Positions 11,843 to 22,400 of a stretch of 64,000 nt of DNA are shown here, piece after piece (the first letter of the stretch is position 1; each line of letters begins with the position of its first letter). The position numbers were made by a program, and so were the translations under genes. The stretch is from Agarophyton chilense. Taxonomy: Eukaryota; Rhodophyta; Florideophyceae; Gracilariales; Gracilariaceae. The notes beneath the pieces are model-generated. The model worked only from the letters and a program-made list of their open reading frames with translations, was not told the DNA's origin and made no database searches. The stretch spans positions 1,488,001 to 1,552,000 of the forward strand of contig JARGXX010000099.1 in NCBI GenBank assembly GCA_030374765.1. The letters are read 5' to 3'.

Positions 11843-11860
11843 TTCTAAGTCGGGAGACCA
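11843..11860 (-). other. Primer-binding site of element A
   Basis: The minus strand reads TGGTCTCCCGACTTAGAA three bases inside the LTR edge, the expected complement of a tRNA 3' end finishing in CCA. The identical 18 bases occur at 26344-26361 in element D, so the two LTR families share one primer tRNA. The tRNA identity is not determined. Confidence 0.8.
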
Positions 11861-11863
11861 GTT

Positions 11864-11886
11864 TGTAGTGCAACGCCAAGGGCGGC
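11864..11886 (-). repeat. 23-bp remnant of the 5' LTR of element A
   Basis: TGTAGTGCAACGCCAAGGGC followed by GGC is identical to 873-895, the outer 23 bases of the 3' LTR, and then stops at CAACT, the same 5-mer that precedes 873. The remaining ~766 bp of this LTR are absent. Confidence 0.85.
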
Positions 11887-12126
11887 CAACTTTGACGGAA
11901 CATATCAACACGCCAGTAAATACGGACGCCTTTTCGGAAACCTGTACGCCCCCCCCCCGGCGCAGCTTACTATTACAACTACGGCTTAAAGCAGTTGCTG
12001 TCCAAACATGAATTCGTCAGTTTCGAACACGACCCCTGCCTCTACACACTGAAAACAGACGAAGGATACACAATTGTCAGTACCACCATTGATGACTTTC
12101 TGTTACTCGCATCCAAACAATCCTTA
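11887..12126 (+). pseudogene. Ty1/copia reverse transcriptase fragment, right flank of element A
   Basis: Reads as the palm region of a copia RT: SKYGRLFGNLY, then a C-run (11949-11958) that disturbs the frame, then YNYGLKQLLSKHEF, HDPCLYTLKT and TTIDDFLLLASKQ in place of the YVDD box. It is interrupted at about 12126 by a gypsy gag sequence in the same orientation. Probably the continuation of the integrase relic at 1-872. Confidence 0.75.
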
Positions 12127-13282
12127 ATCGTCTGGAACGCCTGGAGGCGGTGGTAAATGCGCAGACTGCTGCTACCACAGTTGTCTTAGAAGAGGATGAA
12201 ACCTTTTTGAGAGAACATGGTTGGAAGAAATCGAGAAAAAAAATCGAAGAAACGCAAGTAGAGAAGGTACAAACACGAAACCAGCGATAATTCGTCAGAT
12301 TCGGGATATGAGGACTCCAGTTCTGACGATTTTGATTCGTCAAGTACGTCTGGTGACGACTGCAGTGATGATAATCATCGTAGCTCTCGTTGAAACAAGA
12401 GGAACAAGTTTTCTTGGTTATTAAGGAAGAAAGGCTCTATGTACAAGCGGCTCAAGCGCCTTTCTTGTACCAATCCATTATACTGGAAGGTCCTGGACTA
12501 TAGGTATTACCGCCTACAGAAAAGCGCAAAGAACCGATTTCGTCGCAAAACAGCTAAAGTGAAGGACCACATCAACCGGTAAAGGATTGGGCTGAATGAT
12601 CTAGTCTTTAATGGCAAAACCCCCATTCTCGTCATCAAGATCCTTACTCGTTTCGTTGCCGAGGCGGATACCCTAGAATTGAGTGAAACTCAAGCTTGGG
12701 TCTCGTTGCCTCACTTCTTGGTAGGTTTTGTGTCAGAGTAATATCGTTCCGTTTGCGGATCTCCAACAGACGCCGACGGAGGTGTAACGTCCTGGCCAGA
12801 AGCCGTACAGTGCTTACTGCGAAGCTAGGTGACGTCTAAGGCAATCCGACAGGCTATCTCGGATCTTCGTGATGGGACCCAGAAATCTGGTAAAGGAGAA
12901 GAAAAGTACAGCTCTTGGCTGGACAAAACCGCCACTTGCTGTGGAAACGTTCATTCAAACGAAGATAAGATTACGTTGTTCATCGATGGGCTAGATCCCA
13001 ATATCAAGTGTCTAGTGGCTTTATTGCGAGAGAAAAATGCTAGAACCTTTTTTCTGGAGTTATTTCAGTTTGCGAAGCTGAAGGTGACGTGGTGAGAGCT
13101 CGCGGAGTTACGCATCACACAAAAAAAATTGGTTCATTCAAGTCAGAGAAGCGACGTCAACAAACTGCGAAGTCTGCTCCCGATGTGCTACGTCTTAAAT
13201 CTCCTGTGGACTCACGAGAGTCCAAATTCAGTAGTTATGATGACCAATCGCAGTGCGATTCTTTCTACTGGATAGATTATTG
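12127..13282 (+). pseudogene. Gypsy gag relic of the element D family
   Basis: Plus-strand decayed gag closely resembling the minus-strand gag of element D. It opens with RLERLEAVVNAQTAA (element D: RLERLEAAVHAQTAA), passes a Ser/Asp-rich tract, and contains LSCTNPLYWKVLDYRYYRL, LIRFVAEADTLELSE-like and FIDGLDPNIKCLVALLRE motifs. Several stops (for example near 12418, 12582, 12740 and 12828) and frame changes make it non-coding. The capsid end near 13250 is cut by the LTR of element B. Confidence 0.8.
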
Positions 13283-14163
13283 TAGGACAACGCTTGGAGC
13301 GGAGACATCACGAAGATGTTCGGGATCTTCCTCTCTTGAGAGACATGTCTCAGGCGGAGGAGACGCGTCCCAGCGGAGCACAGGAACAGAGCCACTCTGG
13401 AAAGGCACGACGGAGTCGGGTGTAAGACCGAGACCAATCCGGCGGGATATACCTAGAGTGTTTAGGTGAGCACGGCACAGTCCGGGGTGTGACCAGTCCT
13501 AGGCGGAGCGGTACCACGGCGATTGTCGGAAAAGGAGCGAAGAAACATTCGTATGAGGTGGACGAGCGGGGCGAGTGGGGCGGCCACTCACGAGAGCCCA
13601 AAAGAAGAACAAGAGGAAAACGGGGGCGAAACCCTACACAGGGGAGAGACTACGACAATTGTCGGCGATTAAATATGAACCCACGGTGGTGGTAGCACTC
13701 TGGTCGACAGAGGGGTGGATGAACTAACGTGCGACGCGCACTCACGTAGTATGCGGTGAAGACGCGCCGAAGGCGAAGATTTCAGAGCCATAACTCCCTC
13801 CTTGGGATTTCCCAAGAGGTTGTTTACTGGGGAGCAGTGCTCAACCTCCTAAGGAGTGTGGCGTGCGGCCCCTGACAGTGAGCGCGCGCCCAAAAAATAG
13901 ACACTAAATAGCGATTGCGTAGCTAAATAAATACCGAAAATTACTAAATAATACTAACCATTAGGTATAATCCAGGCCACGTGTGGCACCCCTCGCACTC
14001 GAGCGTCGGCATCTGTGCAGTCTATGTGTTCCACCAGTGTGCCCTTCCAGTCCTAACCGGCCGTCAGCACGCAATAGCGGTATAGCTTGTCATAGCCCAA
14101 GCTATTCCTCAAGCGAGCGAAACCTCTAAGTCCTGCGAAGAAACCCCCTTGAAGGGCATTGTC
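13283..14163 (-). repeat. 3' LTR of element B (LTR family 1)
   Basis: Begins TGTAGGACAACG and aligns with the LTR at 873. It ends next to the shared tract that reads GGAGGGGGATATGAAG on the minus strand (about 14164-14177). The right terminus has diverged (ATTGTC instead of TTGCA), so its last bases are approximate. About 880 bp. Confidence 0.75.
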
Positions 14164-14203
14164 CTTCATATCCCCCTCCTTCGGTGACGAACACGCCGTC
14201 GAA

Positions 14204-16072
14204 ATGGCGGGGAGGCAACGGTCCAACCGGCATAAGAGCGAGCCGCGTAACGCGTCCAGCGACCACTCGACTGTCGAAGGCAGAGCAGCACAACCGACCG
14301 ACAAACGCACCAACGCGGTAACCACTCCTCGAACTTCGAGCGCTCTTCCGCATCGTACGCCAACTTGCCGCGACCACATCCCGATACCTCGGCGACCAGT
14401 ACTCCCGATGAACGGTGGTAACAATCCCGGCCGGGGTTACTTCTCCGGTTTCCATTCGGCTCCCATTCCGCGGGGGAGTGCCTCGCCAACCGCCCAGAGC
14501 CGATCCCGGGGTCCCGTTGAAGCTTCAAGCCACATCACTCCTGCGGAGGACACCTGGCCCAGTTACGAAGAACTCGTCGGGTTAAACCCGCGTCAACATG
14601 CGGCGATTCTCCGGAGAGCTCTGTGGTTCCATCCGACAGCGGTCTTCGACGAAGAACTCGTGGCCGCGTATGCTGATGGCAATGCGCGTCTCCCGGGCGA
14701 GCTGCCGGCTTTGATCACTACTTCGTGGGACTGGCGACGCCGTGTGGCGGTTCCCGTTCACACGATTCGGCGGCAAAGTCGCGAGTCGGCGGAAGATGTG
14801 CATTTTATATTCCTTTGCATCGGCTACTCACGGATCAACCGGGCGAACTTCCAATACCCCATCCCCGACGAATTCGGCTTCGACCTACGGATGTCCCGGA
14901 CTCAGGGTGAGATCGGCTATTGGGACCGCCTTGCGGCGTTGGAAACTTACGCATGGCGCGGTCAACCGTGAGGGTGTCAAGAAGCGATCTGCTGGGTCCG
15001 TCCGATCATTCATGCCGAGTTCCGTCACCTTCGTCGTGAGTCCCGATATCGGTGGTTACAGAACTTCATCCGCGAGGAGCGTCGGGGCAGATCCCGCTTT
15101 GGGTTCCTTGTCCCTTATCAGAACACGTAGATAAACCGGATTAGTCCCTTCTATCAGTTCGGGCGATACGTTCCCCTGCCTGGGTGGTGGTCCTCCGTCG
15201 AGGTGTGCCGGGGATGTTACATGGAGTTACTTCCAGTCCTCTCCTATCTGGGCTCGTACCTCATCGAGGATCTGCACTCCGGCTTATGGTCTGTGGTCCT
15301 AACCGAATGAGCAGTCCGCGCCGCGGCGTACATCTTGTGGGAAGCCTACGACCAGTATCGACTGTGGTATCTTCCTCCGCGTTTGCGTGATTTCATCCGG
15401 CAGCTGGACCTTCAACTCCCTCTTGGAGGTGTCAATAATGCCGATGAAGCTCAGGAGTTCGTCGACATCATTGGGCGTGTCAACTGGGCTCTCGTGCCTG
15501 TCCGGCCGAGCGGCCGTGGTCAAGAAGCCGGTGGGGCTGATCGGTCTCCATGGCGTCGCACGCCGTTCGCGGGAGATTTCATCTTCTTTAACTCGTGGGA
15601 GCAGCAAGAGATCTCCGAGGTGGATGCGTCGGCACTCGGGATGGCTCCGCCAGGCATACCATATGGGAACCCCGTTGGGTTTGTCAACTCGGATGACTTC
15701 TACTACGCCTATGGTGGTGATGATCTCCTGGAGGAGGCCGGCGAATACCGTGGCGAAGAGGTCATGGAAGACGTGGAAGACCTCGATGGTGCCGATACGA
15801 CGGCGCAGCCGGCGCAGGGAGCGACTCACGCAGGTGCAGTGGTCGATCCAGTGGCGGCGGCGTTGCCGGACGAACCGAGAGTTATCGAGGTTCCCATACG
15901 CCCAGAGGGGGCCGTGATCTCCCAGTTCCTTCGGGGTGTCGGACTGAACGCGCAAGCGGCGAGGGGCGACATTGGTACGATGAGAGACGCCCTCGTGGCA
16001 CGCCTGGCCGGCGGGAGTAACTCCGCTAGCGATTCGGCTGGCGCGCAAGGTAATCCGGGTTCTTCCAACTGA
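14204..16072 (+). pseudogene. Antisense ORF (aORF) of element B, unknown protein
   Basis: Second copy of the opposite-strand frame: 623 codons, same position and orientation relative to LTR and pol as in element A. It starts at the ATG homologous to 1702 (an upstream ATG at 14159 is also in frame). It is interrupted only by TGA 14969, TAG 15128 and TGA 15308, with no frameshift. The central part matches element A at FHPTAV, DWRRRVAVPVH, RTQGEIGYWDRLA, CWVRPII, RSRFGFLVPYQN, CRGCYMEL and GLWSVV. The C-terminal half (15311-16072) is fully open, with an acidic stretch and a final AVISQFLRGVGL helix. Function unknown. An overlapping second plus-strand frame at 15387-15917 is a shadow. Confidence 0.7.
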
Positions 16073-16284
16073 TCCCTTGGGATCTTGGTTAGTATATCCC
16101 GCTGTGCGGTAGTGTGTGCAGCAACTTCGAAAATAGTAAACTGCTTCCGTCTATGACGTATTTGTTTTCTTTCTTCTTTTCCACTTCTTCTGAGTGTCTT
16201 TCTCCAGGTCTTCTGTGCATCTGCTCCTTCTTCCAAGCGTCCTTATCCAGATCTTCTGTTCCTCTATCCCCATCGGGTGTCTTC

Positions 16285-18975
16285 TTATCCCACTTGGGCT
16301 CGGTCTATGGTAGCCGGAAAAGCCGAGACAGTACGACGATGATACTGTACCATCTCTGACCGAGGTAGGTGCTCTATCGGTTCGTGTGATTCCCATTCGG
16401 GGCCGTACCCGTACTAACGGACCAAGTATTGGATATACCCCTCTGGGTGGTAGGAGTGCTCCAGAATGCGTCTGACCACGAACTCTTGTCGGTACACTTC
16501 CCGGCCCTCCCGTATGACGGTGTCGCTATTTCCAGGTGGTACCCGTCCTGAGCCAGGAGGTAGCGAAGTGATCACGCATTGGGCAGCTTCGCTCCGGTCG
16601 GACCGTGTAGCGCGCAAGGCAGTCCTCGGCTGAGTGGAATGTCGACCCAACTTCGGCGGTTCATCTTCCCCAAGTGCCTGGTTTTGCTTCGGCGATTCCC
16701 ACTACGGTTGGAGGGCCCACACCGGCGGGTAACCCGGGTGATCATTCCGCTAATCGGCGTGGTGAAGCTCGCTTCGGCGGTGAGATTCGCTAGGGCGGTG
16801 GCGCATTGTCGCACCTCTCTGTCCCACGACGAGGTTCCGTGTAGTTCCATGAGGGTTCCAATGGCTGGCTGTCCGGCGTCGGCGCCGTGGATGTATCCGC
16901 CTCCCTGTGCGGGGTACTTGGCGGGGCGTCGTCCACTCGTACTGTATCAGGCTGCAGTTCGTCGAGCGCATTTGTATTCCGTGTTTCACGTGTGGTGACA
17001 CCTCGGCGAGTGTTGGTGGCGTTATCCACAGCTGCGTTCTGAGGCTTGGATAGCGGCTGCGTCGAGTCGCGCAGGACGTCGGTATCAAGCACCCCTGATG
17101 GGCGAAGAATGACACGCGACGGTGCGGCGTTTCCAGCGACCGCATCGACCAGATTTCCACGGCTGTCGGACGCCTTCCCCTCCTTAGACGATGCACCGGG
17201 ATTGGTGTCCGTCGGGTGGACTGGGGAGGAGCGACGAATGCGCGACACGATTCCTTGCGGGTTGGGCGCCGCGGGTAGCGGAAGGTCAGACAAACCCAGA
17301 GATGGGTGTGGTAAGGCGTAGGGACGCAGTGGACCTGGGGTAAGGGGGTCGAGGAATCCGTTTCAATGGGAGCAGTAACACCAGTAGGTTGGGAGGTCAA
17401 CGGCGGAGGAGCCGATACCAAGCCATCGCGGGAGATGCGTTCGTGATTACCAGCGAGGTCAACAATGACGGTGTCAGGAGCCACGGAAATAACCCGAAAG
17501 GGTCTGTCGGCAACGGGTGACAGCTTGTGGGGATTCTCCTTCTCAGGGTTCCAATACTCCTTGCGGATGAATACATAACCGTCGGGGGCGAGACGTGGCG
17601 GCGAGCGAGGGGCTTTGGTATCAAGGTGACGCTTGTAAGCGGCCTGGACTCGGCCCATTGAACGCCGTGCGGCGGGAACGAGCTTCGCGAGCGAAGTTTT
17701 GTACGCTTCGTGGTAAGAAGTCGGTGGCGGAAAGGTATCCAGCGTGGGCTGTGGTTCCAGCGCCACGGGCGGTGGGGTACCGGACAGTACCAGCTCGAAG
17801 GGCGTTAATCCAGTTGTCCTGTGCACCTGAGTATTGTACGCAAAGGTGAGCGCATCAGTGAACAAGTCCCAATCTTTGGTGTGGTCTACAACGTATGAAC
17901 GGAGTGTCGCAAGTAATGTCCGGTTGAACCGTTCGGCCTGCCCATTAGTTTTGGGGTGGTAAGTGGTCCTGAACAGGTTCTTAATGTCCAAGATGCGACA
18001 TACATCCTCGAAGAAACGAGAGGCGAACTGTCTCCCGTTACCGGGGAGGAGGTTGACCGGTGGGCCGTAGACGAAGACGCAGTGTAGGACGAAGGATTGA
18101 GCCACGCTCATAGCGGAGATCTTCCGTAACGGTACGGTCCGGACCAGCCTTGAGAAGCGATCCGTAATTACGAGTAAGAACTTGTAATTCCGCTTAGTGG
18201 TAAGGAAGGGACCGAGTATATCGATGGCCACAAACTCCAATGGAGCGCGAGCAGGAAACAGCTTCCACTTCGTCGCATGACGGCGGGGCTTGATACGGTT
18301 CCGAGCGCAATCGGTACAAAACCGCACCGTTGCGTAGCAGTCCAGTGCCATGGCAGGCCAGTAGAAGTTACGGCGTAAGGTGAGGTAAAGTTTCCGTCCC
18401 CTGACGTGGCCACTCAGTTTGGAGTAGTGCGACAACCGCAATACTCTCGACTGGAGATTATGTGGTACCACGATTTGTGGGTGCGATCCGACAGTTCGTA
18501 CAAGGTATCCAGCGTCATTCACCTGAAAGGGAAAAGTACCTCTTCTATTGAGTTGAGCGCGGACCTTTGCGCAGAACAGGTCAGCGAATGGCTCCCGTAT
18601 CATCTCCTCTGGAGCAATAGGCACGAAGTTCCCTGGTAAGGGTTTCTCGGAATCTTCCGAGAAAAGAAAGTCGTCCAATTCGGAACCGGAATATGAAGAG
18701 TCCGTGTCTCGTTCCTCGCCCTCGATGGTAGCGTCGTCGCCATTCACTGAAAAGCAGGGTATTTCATCGTCTTTGACGGGTAGTGCTTCGCCAGTAGGGA
18801 CCAGGCGGGAGAGAGCATCGGCTTGGGTGTTGCACGATCCTTTTCGGTACTGCACGTCAAAGTCAAATACCGCTAGACGGCGACGCCACCGCATCAAGCG
18901 GCCTGAAGGCTCCGAGATGGAGAGTAGCCATCGAAGTGATGCGTGGTTCGTAAAAACGTTGAAATGATTACCCAC
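16285..18975 (-). pseudogene. Element B pol: RNase H end, integrase, linker, chromodomain
   Basis: Starts in RNase H (ASLRWLLSISEPSGRLMRW, NTQADALSRL), then the HHCC finger (LSHYSKLSGHVRGRK, CTDCARNR) and integrase core. First Asp in VAIDILGP and Glu in NGQAERFNRT are present, but the second catalytic Asp is replaced: LLPGNGRQF where element A has LLSDNGKQF. The GPY-like module (RPFRVISV) is followed by a disordered linker of roughly 290 residues, shorter than in element A, with a frameshift near 17350. The chromodomain (16530-16370) reads EFVVRRILEHSYHPEGY, then QYLVR-stop-YG, a Trp to TAG change. Pol ends in AQVG-stop like element A. Confidence 0.85.
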
Positions 18976-19098
18976 TTCAGTGTTCTCGGAATGCTAGCTC
19001 AGTTGTCAAAAAAGGACGAATTGAAATGACCGAAAAACCCGTGAATTTATACAAATTCGGAGGTGTTAATTACCGAAAATATTTTCATTCGCTCATTA

Positions 19099-19175
19099 GT
19101 GCTAGTTTGCATGGGAAGGAAAACTAGCACATATCTGCAGTTTTTCTAGTTGTGATGGAGGTAAAACTAGCGTGA
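19099..19175. repeat. Subterminal CTAGTTT inverted repeats of element C
   Basis: GTGCTAGTTT (19099-19108) and its exact complement AAACTAGCAC (19121-19130) flank a 12-nt spacer. CTAGTT near 19147 and AAACTAGC near 19163 form a second, looser pair, and GCTAGC occurs near 19013. Clusters of short inverted motifs near an end are typical transposase-binding sites. Confidence 0.6.
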
Positions 19176-19489
19176 ATCTTTCTGTCGCCGCAGTTTAAAG
19201 GTAAAAGTAGAGAAGTGGTGCAGGAGCAGAATCATTCTTTGTGCGCTCTAGATTGACAGATTAGTACAAACAACCGGTCCCAAAATGGACCTCAAAATAG
19301 AAATTGAACATTCAGTACCATCCATATCAATCGCAATAGAATCGCAGCCCGACCTGGCAGACCTCACGTGCCTTGCATTCTATATTATTCTCCACCGCCC
19401 TCCCCTGTCACATGCCCTGTGTGCGCCATACTCTCTCTCCGTCTACGCCCCCTACCAACTTCTTTCCCACCACCTCTCCTCCACCCACC

Positions 19490-22400
19490 ATGCCTTCCTA
19501 CTGCTTCAACGGTTGCTCCTTCTTCGCCCGAGAAATCCCCGCCCTCCAGCGGCACCAGAGAAGGTGCCCTCATCGCCTCTCCGCCAACAAGCGCTTCCTC
19601 TCCCCTGGCGGAAATGAACCCAGCTACCCCCCCCGCACAAAACGCCACAAGTCCACCTCACAACTCCCCCTTCATCCTCCTCCCTCACATCGCCCTTCCG
19701 AGAACGTCCCTCTCGCACACCATGACTCCTACCTCCAAGACCAGCTCTCTCTCTCTCTCCACACCCAGGACGCCATCCACGTCGCCACTGCCCCTCTCGG
19801 TTCCCCCTCCTCTCTCGCTCTCTCCCCCCTCCCTCCTTCCACTCCCCCCCTCGACAACCCCCACCTGGAGAAAATGGTCCTCTACATCTCCTCCATCGCC
19901 TCCAAGCTTGGACAACGAAAGGCTGACGAACTTATCACTCTCCTTAATGATCCCCACTTCTCCGAATCAACATTCCAGAACTCAGTCTCCTCCGCAAAGC
20001 AATGGCTCGAGCTCCAGGCAGACCTCATCCACCAGAGAATCAGGTCCATTGGTTTCGCCCCCTCCACCATCTTCGATCCCCACAAACGCTTCTCCGCAAC
20101 ACTCTTTCAGAAAGACGCAATCCATGTCCTCAAACAACAGCTCGCCCTCGCACACTTCAAGAACACCTTTTTCCACCCCATCTCCCAAACATCTGCCTCC
20201 TGCTCCCCCGCCTTCGCACACCCCATGGCAGCCACCCTCGGCTCAAAAGTCGTCCCCGCTCTCAAGACCGCCATCATGCAGTCCACAAAAGATAACATCG
20301 TCTGGCACCTCCCTCACTCCACCGGTATCGACTCCTTCATTGGCCTCGTCCGAATCTACTCCGACAAGTCCTTTACCTCTCTCAAATCTTCTTCCATCAC
20401 CTCCTACCCCCTCCACATCACCCTTCTCAACGTCTCCGACTCCTTTCGCCGCAAATGCATCTCCGACAATCTCACACTCCTCGGCTATCTTCCCACCTCC
20501 TTCACCCCAATCACTCCTTCTCAAGATGCAGATATCATCACTCATTCCTCCTCCATCCCCCGCCAAACAAAAATGGAACTCATACAGCAGACCATCTCCT
20601 CCCTCCTTCAACCTCTCTTCTCTTCCGCCCTCCTCGGTTTCCCCTTCCGCGACGCAGACGGCGTTCTTCGTCAATGCCACCCCATCATCCCCAGCTACTG
20701 CGCAGACATTCCCGAGGCAAAGGATATTCTCGCCATCTCCCATGGCACCCGCCCCCAGCACTGCTGCCACAGATGCTCTGTCCCTCGCTCACAACTCCAC
20801 CAACACTCTCACGCCCATCCCCCTCGATCTCTTCTCCTCACCCTTGCAGCCCGCAACAAACACTTCTCCCTCCTCAAGGACTCCGAAGCAGCTCTCCTCG
20901 GCCGCAAGCCAAGAGTCTCGCGCAACTTCAAGGAACAAGCTCTCCAAGCACTCCACTCCCTCTCCCTCGCAAAATACCTCTCCCTCTTCGAGTCTTACCC
21001 CCTTTTCAACATCACCCCCCTCCTCACCCCATACAACATCTTCCCCTTCGAACCCCTCCACAACTTCCACCTCGGCGTTTCCAAACTCATCAAGCTCGCC
21101 GCCATCGAACGTCTCAGATCAGAACACCTCTTCACCACCATCAGCTCCACAAACTCCCGCCGTTCCTTCCACTCCGTCCGCACCTCCATCCTCAAGCACT
21201 CCAACTTCATCCTCACCGCCATCGAAAATCATTCCCCAGCTACCGGCCTCCACATCGACTTCTCTACTTCCGAAAGCGGGCAGTCCCTCAACGGCTTCTT
21301 CACAACTAACGGCGTCCGCGGCATGCTAGAAGCAACAGACTACCGCGCCCTCGACATGGTCTTTCCCTTTATCGGCGCCTTTTTCGACCGCTGCTGTGAC
21401 AAAGCCAATTCCGCTCCCACCACAGCTGTCTTCTCCAAGTACACAGACCTCCTTCTCATTTCCATGTGCTACAACTCCGTCCCCGAATGGACCACTTCTC
21501 GTCTTGCCAAACTCGCCTCCCAAATCCATTCCTTGAAGCACAGAGCTGTCGATGTTCTCGGTCCATACCATACCTCCAACCTTGGCACCCTCAATTTCCA
21601 CCTCCTCGATCACATCGTAGACGAAATTCGACGCTTTGGGGGTCTCCACTTCAACGATGCAGGCATCTTCGAACAAGCCCATACCCTCTTCAAAGCACAT
21701 TACTCCCGAACCTCCAAGCGCAGACCCACCGCGCACAACGAAACCATCCGTGCCATCGAACGCTCCGATGCCGTCAACAATTGGATTTCTCTCTCCGCTG
21801 ATCCTTCCGTCACCTCATCCTCCCATGCCCCTCCTCCTCCCTTCCAAGCCCGCAAACCAGGTTTCGTCCGTGATGGCAAGCACACATCCTTTTCCGATCT
21901 CATCACCGCTCACAAATTCCTTCGAGCAAACCCCCACTCAACAATCTCTTCCCTTCAGGACCTCTTCTCCCCAGACCCTATCGCCATCATCTCACAGATT
22001 GGAACCCTCGCACTCCCCTCCTTCGTCACACTCACACTCGAAACACTAGCTCTCAACCAGGACTCCCCCACTCTCCGCCAAACCCGTCTCATATTCGTGA
22101 ATTCCGCATACGTCGTCGGCGGCTTCACCCCAACACTAGACGACTACATCGCCGATCGAAACGAGCTCGCCGTCAAAGATCCCCCTCTCCCACTCATTCA
22201 ACGTATCTTCGCTGCTCCCTCCTTCGGTCCCTCTAAAACCCCAAAGTTCTCCCACATCCTCGTTGCCGGTTCCAGCTTCTCCAACCCCACTCCCACCGCC
22301 TGGGTCTGCAAGCTCAACTCTCTTCTTCGCTTCACCACCCCTTCTTCCCCTTCCACTCATAACGAGTTCGCCTTCGTTCAGTTCCTCGAACTCGTTCCAC

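Larger units (their letters stand above)
873..11886 (-). mobile_element. Element A: Ty3/gypsy chromovirus with antisense ORF
   Basis: A nearly complete minus-strand chromovirus. In element orientation it has a 23-bp 5' LTR remnant (11864-11886), primer-binding site, gag, protease, RT/RNase H, integrase, a long linker with terminal chromodomain, an opposite-strand frame of 1.94 kb, polypurine tract and a full 3' LTR (873-1661). Coding parts are broken by a few stops and frameshifts, so it is dead but fairly young. The 5-mer CAACT lies immediately outside both ends (868-872 and 11887-11891), consistent with a target-site duplication in a copia host. Confidence 0.85.
13283..18975 (-). mobile_element. 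Element B: 3' part of a second chromovirus with antisense ORF
   Basis: Minus-strand element closely related in layout to element A: LTR (13283-14163), polypurine tract, opposite-strand ORF (14204-16072), chromodomain and linker, integrase and the end of RNase H. The element stops within RNase H at YLMG-NHFNVF, where DNA element C begins, so RT, protease, gag and the 5' LTR are missing. The left flank is the gag relic. Confidence 0.85.

Noticed and set aside
20243-20770. 175-codon minus-strand frame (and similar minus-strand frames) in element C
   Set aside because: Gly/Glu/Val-rich shadow caused by the G-rich complement of the transposase gene.
19368-21329. 653-codon plus-strand frame overlapping the element C transposase
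   Set aside because: Composed almost only of Ser, Pro, Thr and Leu in a C-rich strand; the other frame (19490-22744) is longer and has zinc-finger and transposase-like motifs.
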